From: Candidatus Woesearchaeota archaeon
GTDB lineage: Archaea > Nanobdellota > Nanobdellia > Woesearchaeales > WJIZ01
Assembly: GCA_018303575.1 (NCBI GenBank)
Contig: JAGVXW010000061.1
Coordinates: forward strand, 1 to 5,903
Direction of reading: 5' to 3'
DNA: 5,903 nucleotides
In this document: positions 1-5,625 of the stretch, in pieces
Position numbering within the stretch: the first letter of the stretch is position 1
Layout of the letters: every line of letters begins with the position of its first letter
The notes under the pieces: model-generated
Seen by the model: only the letters and a program-made list of their open reading frames with translations
What the model was told of the DNA's origin: nothing
Databases searched by the model: none
Made by a program: the position numbers and the translations under genes

Positions 1-572
1 AAATGCCCCATCTTCTTCTTTTTCGTCGCCAGGTAGCGCCTGATGAGCTTGTGCGATCTGACTTTGCTTGGCAACCGCTTGGCGGGAATGCCTTCCTTGC
101 GCAATCCGGCGATCTTTTCAGGGTTGTTTGTGATGAGAATGACGCTCCGGATGCCCAATTGTTTTAGGATAGTCGCCGCAACCCTGTAATCGCGCAAATC
201 GGGCTCAAAGCCGAGGTGCACGTTGGCTTCAACCGTGTCCATGCCGCCTTCCTGCAATTTGTATGCGCGGATCTTGTTGAGGAGTCCGATGCCCCGGCCT
301 TCCTGCCGCAGATACAACAGAACCCCTACTCCTTTCTTCCGGATCTGCTTCAGCGATTTTTCAAGCTGCTGGCCGCAGTCGCAGCGCAGGCTATGGAAGA
401 CATCGCCCGTGAGGCACTCTGAATGCAATCGCGTCAGGACGTTCTTCTTCCCGGCCACTTTTCCTAATACAAGCGCCGCATGCTCCTTGCCGTCAGACGA
501 GCGGAAAACAAAGAGCCGGAACTTCCCGTAATATTTCGTGGGAAGCACCGCCTCGGCTTGGAAAAGCTTCAT
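1..572 (-). CDS. ribA: GTP cyclohydrolase II, 3' end cut by window edge
   Basis: First committed enzyme of bacterial-type riboflavin synthesis: a cytoplasmic zinc enzyme that opens the GTP ring, releasing formate and pyrophosphate. 190 codons are visible and the frame is open to the window edge; it stops at KKKKMGH, where the family normally has only a few residues left, so very little is missing. Zinc ligands C53, C64 and C66 lie in SECLTGDVFHSLRCDCG. RQEGRGIGL is at 89-97, Y104 in IRAYKL matches E. coli Y105, D125 and R127 match E. coli D126 and R128, and DTVEAN is at 112-117. The ATG lies 2 nt after the stop of the DUF1761 gene (TGAGCATG), with only a weak upstream Shine-Dalgarno, so it is probably translated from the same transcript. 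There is no fused RibB domain at the N-terminus. Many archaea start riboflavin synthesis with the unrelated GTP cyclohydrolase III, so a RibA here suggests transfer from bacteria (inference). Confidence 0.96.
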   Translation of the reverse strand, partial: MKLFQAEAVLPTKYYGKFRLFVFRSSDGKEHAALVLGKVAGKKNVLTRLHSECLTGDVFHSLRCDCGQQLEKSLKQIRKKGVGVLLYLRQEGRGIGLLNKIRAYKLQEGGMDTVEANVHLGFEPDLRDYRVAATILKQLGIRSVILITNNPEKIAGLRKEGIPAKRLPSKVRSHKLIRRYLATKKKKMGH

Positions 573-574
573 GC

Positions 575-970
575 TCAGAACAGCGTGAGAATCCACGCGC
601 CCAAAAGCAGGTTCACCAGGTAATACGCGGCGTTGATCAGGAACACCGTCGAGCTTTTCCCTTCCCAGAGCACTGCGCCGAAAAGCACGGTGAGCACGAA
701 GCCGAGCCAGATCCAGAACGCCAGCATCAGCGCGCTTGCGGCGCTGGCAATCGCGAACGTGTCAAAGAGCTTCGCCAGCACGAAAAAGGTCAGCAGCGTG
801 GCCACGACCATGCCAACGTAGCTCTTCGCCGCCCCTTTCTTCATCTCGTCCATCTTCTTGGACTCAAATTTCATGCCCTTTAGCCAAAGCTTGCCAAACA
901 GCGGCCCAAACCAGAGCCATCCCAGCGCCATGCTCGCCACGGCGCTCGCCAGAATTGCCAGATAGTTCAT
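575..970 (-). CDS. Small four-helix membrane protein, DUF1761 type
   Basis: A 131-residue integral membrane protein of unknown function. Four hydrophobic segments are visible at about residues 2-24, 51-71, 75-101 and 107-131. The first helix ends in GWLWFGPLFGKLW (17-29), the signature I associate with DUF1761 proteins, followed by a lysine-rich loop (31-49) that would face the cytoplasm. I chose ATG at 970 over an in-frame TTG at 988: GGGGTGA lies 5 nt before this ATG, and the TATA-like box at 1004-1011 would place the transcript start near 982, inside or after the TTG. It is the first gene of a two-gene unit with ribA. Whether it has a role in flavin metabolism or transport is not shown; co-transcription is the only hint. 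Family assignment is from memory of the motif. Confidence 0.85.
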   Translation of the reverse strand: MNYLAILASAVASMALGWLWFGPLFGKLWLKGMKFESKKMDEMKKGAAKSYVGMVVATLLTFFVLAKLFDTFAIASAASALMLAFWIWLGFVLTVLFGAVLWEGKSSTVFLINAAYYLVNLLLGAWILTLF

Positions 971-975
971 AAGGT

Positions 976-982
976 TCACCCC
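976..982 (-). promoter_or_regulatory. Shine-Dalgarno of the DUF1761 gene
   Basis: Minus strand GGGGTGA, 5 nt before ATG 970. It decides the start in favour of 970, because the alternative TTG at 988 lies upstream of it. The same GTGAACCTTATGAA string occurs at the GAPDH start. Confidence 0.7.
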
Positions 983-1003
983 AGACAAGCCCGGAAAAGG
1001 CTC

Positions 1004-1011
1004 TTTTTAAA
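1004..1011 (-). promoter_or_regulatory. TATA-like box for the DUF1761-ribA operon
   Basis: Minus strand TTTAAAAA. An archaeal transcript start about 25 nt downstream would fall near 981-983, giving a leader of roughly 12 nt that just includes the ribosome binding site. The call rests on composition and spacing only. Confidence 0.55.
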
Positions 1012-1071
1012 GATTTCCAACAAGGGAAGGTCAAAGCTGGAGCTATCCAACCAGGATCTCAGAACGTTTTT

Positions 1072-1146
1072 AGGACAGCTGTCGGGCTTCTGCGAAGCCC
1101 TCGTCGGGCACCCCGAAGGGGGCAACCCCCGCCCGACCAGCGTCCT
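1072..1146. repeat. GC-rich palindromic element able to form a three-way junction
   Basis: Outer stem: AGGAC (1072-1076) with GTCCT (1142-1146), then GCTG (1078-1081) with CAGC (1138-1141), separated by one bulged A. Arm A: GGGCTTC (1084-1090) with GAAGCCC (1094-1100), loop TGC. Arm B: GTCGGGC (1103-1109) with GCCCGAC (1131-1137), enclosing either GGGGG-CAA-CCCCC (1118-1130) or CCCC-GAA-GGGG (1111-1121). The heptamer GTCGGGC occurs twice in the same direction (1081-1087 and 1103-1109), so the first copy can also pair with 1131-1137. The element lies between two divergent promoters and upstream of both predicted transcript starts, so it is probably not in either mRNA leader. No T-tract follows it on either strand, so it does not look like an intrinsic terminator. 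It could be a palindromic repeat, a miniature mobile element, a regulator binding region or a separate small RNA. The pairing is directly visible; the function is unknown. Confidence 0.7.
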
Positions 1147-1164
1147 GAGAAAGCATCAATAACC

Positions 1165-1173
1165 TTTATAAAT
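1165..1173 (+). promoter_or_regulatory. TATA-like box for the glycolytic operon
   Basis: TTTATAAAT, preceded by AATAACC as a possible BRE region. Its centre is about 35 nt before the PFK ATG, which puts the transcript start near 1193-1196 and leaves a very short leader containing GGTGGA. Identified by sequence and spacing, with no experimental support. Confidence 0.65.
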
Positions 1174-1194
1174 CTTAGATTCTGCCGGCACAAC

Positions 1195-1200
1195 GGTGGA
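1195..1200 (+). promoter_or_regulatory. Shine-Dalgarno of the phosphofructokinase gene
   Basis: GGTGGA ends 3 nt before ATG 1204, supporting that start. It sits at or just after the predicted transcript start, so the functional leader would be only about 10 nt; if transcription starts a few bases later, the site would be partly lost. Confidence 0.55.
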
Positions 1201-1203
1201 CAG

Positions 1204-2262
1204 ATGGCCGTCAGCGGAGCCAGAAAAAAACAGATTGCGGTGGTGACTGGCGGCGGCGATGCTCCTGCACTGAATGCAGTGATCCGGGGCATTGTCGTGC
1301 GCGCGATTTCTTTGGGCTATGACGTTCTCGGCTTCAGGAAGGGCTGGGCCGGGCTCCTGGGCGAAGGTGAGCATCATCCGCTCGACTTGGACGAGGTGGA
1401 GGACATCCATATGCTCGGCGGCACCATTCTAGGCACGAGCCGCACCAATCCCTATAAGCTCCCGAATGGAGTGGAACAAGTGAAGGCGACGCTCAAGAAA
1501 TTCAACTGCCAGTATCTGATCGCGATCGGCGGAGAAGATACCTTAGGCGTGGCCTGGAAGCTGCATCAGGACGGCATGAAAGTTGTCGGGGTGCCGAAAA
1601 CGATTGACAATGATGTTAATGCGACCGATTACACGTTCGGCTTCGACACTTCGGTGAATATCGCCGCAGAAGCCATTGACCGGCTCCATACCACAGCCCA
1701 GAGCCATGATCGTGTCATGATCGTGGAAGTGATGGGCCGCCACGCGGGCTGGCTCACCCTGCATGCGGGCATGGCCGGCGGCGCGCACATCATCCTTCTC
1801 CCGGAATATCCTTATGACCTCAACGAGATCTGCAAGATCATCAGGCGGAGGGAGTCGCAGGGAAAGCACTACACGATGATCGCTGTCTCTGAAGGCGCCC
1901 ATCCCTTGGAAGGGGAGCATATCACCCAAGTGGCGGAAAAAGATGCCTTCGACCATGTCAGGCTGGGCGGCATCGGAGAGCGCCTGGCAAGGGAAATAGA
2001 GAAGCTGACCGGGAAGGAAGCGCGGCATGTCGTGCTCGGCCACCTCCAGCGCGCCGGCCATCCGACTGCCTTTGACCGGGTGCTGGGCACGCGGCTGGGC
2101 GTGCATGCCGCCAATATGGTAGAAAAAGGGGAATTCGGAAAGATTGCCTGCCTGCAAGGCACAGAGATTGTCTCAAAGGATATGAAGACGGCTCTCGGCG
2201 AGCTGAAGACCGTGCCCCGCTACAGATACGATGAGGCGCGGCTTTTCTTCGGGGTTGAGTAA
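1204..2262 (+). CDS. pfp: 6-phosphofructokinase, probably pyrophosphate-dependent
   Basis: Phosphorylates fructose-6-phosphate to fructose-1,6-bisphosphate in the cytoplasm. 352 residues, normal for a single-domain PFK. Motifs in order: TGGGDAPALNAVIRG (15-29), GGEDT (109-113), PKTIDND (131-137) with catalytic D135 (E. coli D127), MGRHAGW (177-183) and LGHLQRAG with FDR (278-292) for substrate binding. The donor-site residues are informative: the position equivalent to E. coli Gly104 is D112, and that of Gly124 is K132. This Asp/Lys pair is the established signature of PPi-dependent enzymes, as in the actinobacterial group III enzymes whose GGEDT and PKTIDND this resembles. PPi use would make the step reversible, so it could serve both glycolysis and gluconeogenesis. 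It is the first gene of the operon; its TAA is 2 nt before the aldolase ATG. The PFK assignment is firm, but PPi preference is predicted from two residues. Confidence 0.95.
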   Translation: MAVSGARKKQIAVVTGGGDAPALNAVIRGIVVRAISLGYDVLGFRKGWAGLLGEGEHHPLDLDEVEDIHMLGGTILGTSRTNPYKLPNGVEQVKATLKKFNCQYLIAIGGEDTLGVAWKLHQDGMKVVGVPKTIDNDVNATDYTFGFDTSVNIAAEAIDRLHTTAQSHDRVMIVEVMGRHAGWLTLHAGMAGGAHIILLPEYPYDLNEICKIIRRRESQGKHYTMIAVSEGAHPLEGEHITQVAEKDAFDHVRLGGIGERLAREIEKLTGKEARHVVLGHLQRAGHPTAFDRVLGTRLGVHAANMVEKGEFGKIACLQGTEIVSKDMKTALGELKTVPRYRYDEARLFFGVE

Positions 2263-2264
2263 GC

Positions 2265-3275
2265 ATGGCTATCACAGATGAACTCAAGTCTACCATTGTC
2301 GCAATCGCCGTGAAGGGAAAGGGCATCCTCGCCGCGGACGAGTCCACGAAGACCGCGACGAAGCGCCTGGAAGCTGTGGGCGTGCAATCTACGGAAGAGA
2401 ACAGAAGGCGCTATCGTGAGCTTCTTTTTTCCGCTCCTGATACGAATAAGCATCTCGCGGGAGTTATCTTGTATGAAGAGACGCTGATGCAGAAAGCCAG
2501 CGACGACACCCCCTTCCCCTCGTATCTATCCAAGAAAGGCATTCTCCCAGGGATCAAGGTAGACAAAGGATTGGTCAAGATTCCTTTCACAGAAGACGAA
2601 GAAGTGACGCAGGGGCTCGATGGCCTGCCAGAACGGCTCGCGGAATACAAGAAGCTCGGCGCGAAATTCGCCAAATGGAGGGCAGTCTACAAAATCACTG
2701 GCAAACTTCCCTCCCCTCTCGCCATCTCAACAAACGCCGAAGTGCTCGCAAGATACGCCGCGATCTGCCAATCACTTGGCATCGTCCCGATTGTTGAGCC
2801 GGAAGTGCTGCTTGACGGCAACCATACAATAGAAAGGTGCGCTGTGGTTTCAGAGGCGGTTCTCAGGGAAGTGTTCTCCGCGCTGAAACGCAATCTTGTG
2901 AATGTGAAGCTCATCATCCTCAAGCCCAGCATGGTGCTGTCTGGGAAAGACTGCCCGCAAAAATCCTCGCCTGAGCAGGTCGCGGAGGAGACATTAAAGG
3001 TGCTCAAGAAATCCGTCCCAAGCGAGGTCCCGACGATCAATTTCCTATCCGGAGGCCAGACTCCGGAACAAGCGACGATCCACCTCAATCTCATGAACAA
3101 GCATCCGCAGCCCTGGAACCTGAGCTTCTCTTATGCCAGGGCGCTGCAGGATCCGGCGATGAAGGCCTGGGCAGGAAAAGAGGAAAACGTGAAGAAGGCG
3201 CAGCAGATTTTCTTCCACAGGTTGAAGCTTAACAGTCTGGCTACCGAAGGGAAATATGCCGTGAACATGGAGTGA
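2265..3275 (+). CDS. fba: Fructose-bisphosphate aldolase, class I (eukaryote-type)
   Basis: Reversibly splits fructose-1,6-bisphosphate into dihydroxyacetone phosphate and glyceraldehyde-3-phosphate through a lysine Schiff base. 336 residues, aligning nearly end to end with animal aldolases. Visible residues, rabbit numbering in brackets: D25 (D33) in LAADEST, K33/R34 (K41/R42), K98 (K107) in GIKVDKG, K137 and R139 (K146, R148) in FAKWR, E178 (E187) in PIVEPE, Schiff-base K220 (K229) in LKPSMV, SGGQ at 262-265 and R292 (R303) in SYARALQ. It ends at GKYAVNME and so lacks the long C-terminal tail with the terminal Tyr of vertebrate enzymes, as expected for prokaryotic members. The start follows the PFK stop by 2 nt, with an imperfect GGGGTTGAG upstream. 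Typical archaeal aldolases are either the short DhnA-type class I or the bifunctional FBP aldolase/phosphatase, so this family is notable in an archaeon and points to transfer. The family call is firm. Confidence 0.96.
   Translation: MAITDELKSTIVAIAVKGKGILAADESTKTATKRLEAVGVQSTEENRRRYRELLFSAPDTNKHLAGVILYEETLMQKASDDTPFPSYLSKKGILPGIKVDKGLVKIPFTEDEEVTQGLDGLPERLAEYKKLGAKFAKWRAVYKITGKLPSPLAISTNAEVLARYAAICQSLGIVPIVEPEVLLDGNHTIERCAVVSEAVLREVFSALKRNLVNVKLIILKPSMVLSGKDCPQKSSPEQVAEETLKVLKKSVPSEVPTINFLSGGQTPEQATIHLNLMNKHPQPWNLSFSYARALQDPAMKAWAGKEENVKKAQQIFFHRLKLNSLATEGKYAVNME
3269..3275 (+). promoter_or_regulatory. Shine-Dalgarno of GAPDH, overlapping the aldolase stop
   Basis: GGAGTGA contains the aldolase TGA and ends 5 nt before ATG 3281. 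It favours that ATG over an in-frame GTG at 3272, which would lie inside the site itself. Terminating ribosomes would be well placed to reinitiate. Confidence 0.7.
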
Positions 3276-3280
3276 ACCTT

Positions 3281-4312
3281 ATGAAAAAAATAAAAGTGGG
3301 GATAGTTGGATATGGCACGATCGGAAAGCGCGTTGCTGACGCGATCATGCTTCAGGACGACATGGAGCTCGTAGGAGTGACGGGCCGCACGTACAACTGG
3401 AAGATCCGGACAGCGCACCGGAAAGGCATCCCTATTTACGTCGTGCCCGGCCATGAGCTCGACGGAAAGCCCGGCATCAACATCGCCGGAACTATCGAAG
3501 ACCTGCTCTCCAAAGTGGATATTATCGTTGACACCGCTCCTAAGAAGGTGGGCGCTGCCAACAAGGAGACCTATTATATCCCGCGCAAGCTCAAGGCCAT
3601 CTTCCAGGGCGGGGAAAAGGCCAAGGTGGCTGAAGCGAGCTTCGTCGCGCAGTGCAATTACGATGCGTGCAAAGGAAAGCAGTTCGTAAGAGTCGTGAGC
3701 TGCAACACAACAGGGCTGTGCAGGACGCTCCATGCCGTAGATACTAAATTCGGGATCAAGGAAGTCTACGCGACGATGGTGAGGAGGGGCGCGGATCCCT
3801 GGGACACGGATTCCGGGCCAATCAACGCCATCGTCCCTGTCCTGGAGCTGCCTTCGCATCATGGCCCGGACGTGCAGTCTGTGCTTCCCAAGATTGCAAT
3901 TTTCACCACAGCCATGTCTGTCAGCACGACGCTCATGCACGTGCATACCGTAACCTGCGAATGCAAGAGGACGCCCACAGTTGAGGAAGCCGTGGAATTG
4001 TTCAATAACACGACCAGGATTCGCGTTGTTTATAATGAAAGCCAGGTGAAGAGCACTGCCGAGATCATGGAGCTGGCGAAGGACATCGGCGCGCCCCGCG
4101 GCGACATGCCGGAGATCTGCATCTGGAAGGAAGCGGTCGGCTGCGTCGGCAACAAGCTGCTCTGGATCCAGGCCATCCACCAGGAGAGCGACGTCATCTG
4201 CGAGAACATCGACGCCATCCGCTGCATGATGAACACCATGGGCGCGGAGGAGAGCATTCTTAAGACGAACCGCGCGCTCGGCATCCCGGACAGGGGCTTC
4301 GCGGAGCATTAG
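3281..4312 (+). CDS. gap: Glyceraldehyde-3-phosphate dehydrogenase, archaeal type II
   Basis: Phosphorylating GAPDH: oxidises glyceraldehyde-3-phosphate to 1,3-bisphosphoglycerate with NAD(P)+, reversibly. 343 residues from ATG 3281; a GTG at 3272 would add three residues but sits in the ribosome binding site. The Rossmann motif GYGTIGKR is at 10-17. FQGGEKAKVAEASFVAQ (108-124) and VVSCNTTGLCR (138-148) are characteristic of the archaeal branch; C141 is the catalytic cysteine and H220 in TLMHVH the likely base. RRGADP (168-173) and PSHHGPDV (191-198) are also conserved. After the second beta strand it has VTGRTYNW instead of the usual K-T-(R/K)-P-type segment, so NAD versus NADP preference cannot be read from the sequence. 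It is the third gene of the operon, and its last codons form part of the terminator. A phosphorylating GAPDH next to PFK and aldolase fits either glycolytic or gluconeogenic flux. Confidence 0.97.
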   Translation: MKKIKVGIVGYGTIGKRVADAIMLQDDMELVGVTGRTYNWKIRTAHRKGIPIYVVPGHELDGKPGINIAGTIEDLLSKVDIIVDTAPKKVGAANKETYYIPRKLKAIFQGGEKAKVAEASFVAQCNYDACKGKQFVRVVSCNTTGLCRTLHAVDTKFGIKEVYATMVRRGADPWDTDSGPINAIVPVLELPSHHGPDVQSVLPKIAIFTTAMSVSTTLMHVHTVTCECKRTPTVEEAVELFNNTTRIRVVYNESQVKSTAEIMELAKDIGAPRGDMPEICIWKEAVGCVGNKLLWIQAIHQESDVICENIDAIRCMMNTMGAEESILKTNRALGIPDRGFAEH

Positions 4313-4337
4313 CTCCGGTCTTTTCTCTTTTTTCTTA
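4302..4337 (+). terminator. Intrinsic terminator of the glycolytic operon
   Basis: CGGAGC (4302-4307) pairs with GCTCCG (4312-4317) around the loop ATTA, which includes part of the TAG stop codon. A T-rich tract follows (4319-4336, TCTTTTCTCTTTTTTCTT). The stem starts in the penultimate sense codons, so terminator and coding sequence overlap. Confidence 0.7.
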
Positions 4338-4386
4338 TTGTAGAAGTCGGGTTCAATACCCCGGACTTTAGTCCGACTTCTACAAT
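4337..4386. repeat. Nested hairpin A with the AATACCCCG..CTTTAG core
   Basis: ATTGTAGAAGTCGG (4337-4350) and CCGACTTCTACAAT (4373-4386) are a perfect 14-bp inverted repeat. Inside it, CGGACT (4362-4367) and AGTCCG (4370-4375) form a competing 6-bp hairpin that uses part of the right arm. The core at 4351-4377 matches the core of hairpin B, while the outer arms are unrelated. There is no coding sequence here. Function is unknown; the paired core suggests a repeated palindromic element. Confidence 0.75.
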
Positions 4387-4388
4387 CC

Positions 4389-4445
4389 CGAAAAACGCAC
4401 GATTGAATACCCCGAGCTTTAGCTCGGGGATAAGTGCGTTTTTCG
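4389..4445. terminator. Nested hairpin B, possible bidirectional terminator
   Basis: CGAAAAACGCAC (4389-4400) and GTGCGTTTTTCG (4434-4445) are a perfect 12-bp inverted repeat. Within it, CCCCGAGCT (4410-4418) pairs with AGCTCGGGG (4421-4429) over a TT loop. The right arm touches the stop codon of the MiaB-like gene (TAA at 4446-4448), so that gene's mRNA would enter this hairpin immediately and meet GTTTTT on its 3' side. The arm reads the same for plus-strand transcripts, so it could separate the two convergent units. The core is the second copy of the AATACCCCG..CTTTAG motif. Confidence 0.65.
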
Positions 4446-5603
4446 TTATCTTAAGACTTCTCCCCTGATGCTATCTCCGATAATAGCGTTGATCTGAACA
4501 TGAACCCGATCCCCAGGCATGAAGCTCCCTTTAACATTAATGGGCTTCCACGCGAAATTCCTCCCCACCCATTCATCCCGCTCTCCCTTCTCAAAGAGCG
4601 TGATGTCGCCCTGCCAGCCCAGCCATTTCTCGTTGTTCATGCGGAGGATATGGTGGAAATTGCTCATGATGATGCGAACCCGGTCGTCGATGATCTTTCC
4701 CGTTGAAGCTTGCTCCACTGCCACCATCTCAGGCCTCAGCTCGCCCAAGACTTCAAGGGAGTCATTGAACTGCGCCACGGTCTCGTCCCCGAAGCCAACC
4801 ACGAATTCCGTTGAAAACGTTCCTCTTCCAAACTCGCTCTTGAAGCGGTGGGCCAGCGCCTTGGCATCTTCAACCGAGTGCTGCTTTCCCATCTGCTGCA
4901 GGAGATCGTTGCTTCCTGAGAGCAGGGGGATATGGAGATGCTTGTAGGCTTTGTCCTGCTGCATCCACTGCATGATTTCGTCCATGACCGGCTTGAGGTC
5001 CTTCGCGTTGCAGCTTTCCAGCCGCACCTTGAAGTCTCCAGAGATGTCCGCAAGCTCCTTCAGGATGTCGGGAAGCGAGGAGCGCCAGATCTTTTCCGTC
5101 CCATAGCGGATCGCGTCGCCGATAAGGACGAGTTCTTTGCATCCGTCAGCAATAGCATTTTTCGCTTCACTCATCACCACTTCGATAGGGTGCGAGATCC
5201 ACGTGCCCAAATGCGTATGCTGTATTTTCAGCAATCCGATCGCCGGGTTCTCCCGTATCCTCGGGAGGTCGAACACAGCCTCTTTTGTTTCAGTCAGGAC
5301 ATCAAGGAGGATCCCATGGCTCAAGTTCTCAACAGCATCAACGATTTGTGGCAGATTATGCGCGCTCAGGAAAGCCACTTCCTCGCTCTTTTCACGTATG
5401 TTCTCCATGTCTGCCTTGGAGAAGGTTCCGACCAAAAGGGTCTTTTCCTGCGTCAGCAAAGGCAGACAGGCGAGCCCAGAAGCCGCCAGCACCCTAATTC
5501 CATCAGGCGAAAGCGCGCATCCGGCCTTGACCAAGAGCCCTTTCAGGAGTTCGGCATGGTATCTATCCTCAGAAGAGCCTGAAGAAGCGACCGAGACGCG
5601 CAT
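4446..5603 (-). CDS. e-MtaB/MiaB-like protein lacking the iron-sulfur cluster cysteines
   Basis: 385 residues with the layout of a tRNA methylthiotransferase: N-terminal UPF0004-like domain (1-95), radical-SAM-type barrel (about 118-330) and C-terminal TRAM RNA-binding domain (about 342-385, EWVGRNFAWKPINVKG then GDRVHVQI and GEVL). True e-MtaB enzymes convert t6A37 of tRNA to the 2-methylthio form using two [4Fe-4S] clusters. Here the CxxxCxxC loop is absent: where it should lie, the protein reads IGLLKIQHTHLGTWISHP (122-139), apparently about 10 residues shorter. In the N-terminal domain the first cluster Cys aligns with S10 and the third with T60; C46 is near, but not in register with, the second. 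Other landmarks are kept but altered: DAIRYG (163-168), HIPLLSGS (224-231, family LPLQSGS) and TEFVVGFGDE (265-274, family VGFPGE). The frame is uninterrupted, so it looks like a maintained protein, perhaps a tRNA-binding pseudoenzyme; that role is inference. ATG 5603 fits the promoter as a leaderless start. Confidence 0.85.
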   Translation of the reverse strand: MRVSVASSGSSEDRYHAELLKGLLVKAGCALSPDGIRVLAASGLACLPLLTQEKTLLVGTFSKADMENIREKSEEVAFLSAHNLPQIVDAVENLSHGILLDVLTETKEAVFDLPRIRENPAIGLLKIQHTHLGTWISHPIEVVMSEAKNAIADGCKELVLIGDAIRYGTEKIWRSSLPDILKELADISGDFKVRLESCNAKDLKPVMDEIMQWMQQDKAYKHLHIPLLSGSNDLLQQMGKQHSVEDAKALAHRFKSEFGRGTFSTEFVVGFGDETVAQFNDSLEVLGELRPEMVAVEQASTGKIIDDRVRIIMSNFHHILRMNNEKWLGWQGDITLFEKGERDEWVGRNFAWKPINVKGSFMPGDRVHVQINAIIGDSIRGEVLR

Positions 5604-5625
5604 GAAAGCCGATGGGAGAAGAGTC

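Noticed and set aside
216..531. Two overlapping plus-strand open frames of 68 and 102 codons
   Set aside because: They are antisense to the zinc-binding and catalytic region of ribA.
971..988. In-frame TTG at 988 as the start of the DUF1761 gene
   Set aside because: It lies upstream of the Shine-Dalgarno and at or before the predicted transcript start; ATG 970 fits better.
971..1203. FMN riboswitch upstream of the ribA operon
   Set aside because: The predicted leader is only about 12 nt, and the structured block lies beyond the TATA box with no FMN-element sequence seen.
1543..2157. 204-codon minus-strand open frame opposite phosphofructokinase
   Set aside because: Fully antisense to conserved PFK motifs, with no ribosome binding site or family resemblance noted.
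3131..4309. 392-codon open frame on the minus strand opposite aldolase and GAPDH
   Set aside because: It lies antisense to two highly conserved enzymes and has no recognisable domain; its openness follows from the codon bias of the real genes.
4349..4361. tRNA T-arm look-alike GGG-TTCAATA-CCC
   Set aside because: It matches a T-loop pattern, but no acceptor, D or anticodon arm surrounds it and the sister copy has TTGAATA; it is explained by the hairpin element. An integration site at a tRNA end is therefore not supported.
4932..5582. 216-codon plus-strand open frame opposite the MiaB-like gene
   Set aside because: I considered it because the MiaB-like protein lacks catalytic cysteines, but the minus-strand protein aligns across its full length with the family and this frame aligns with nothing I recognise.
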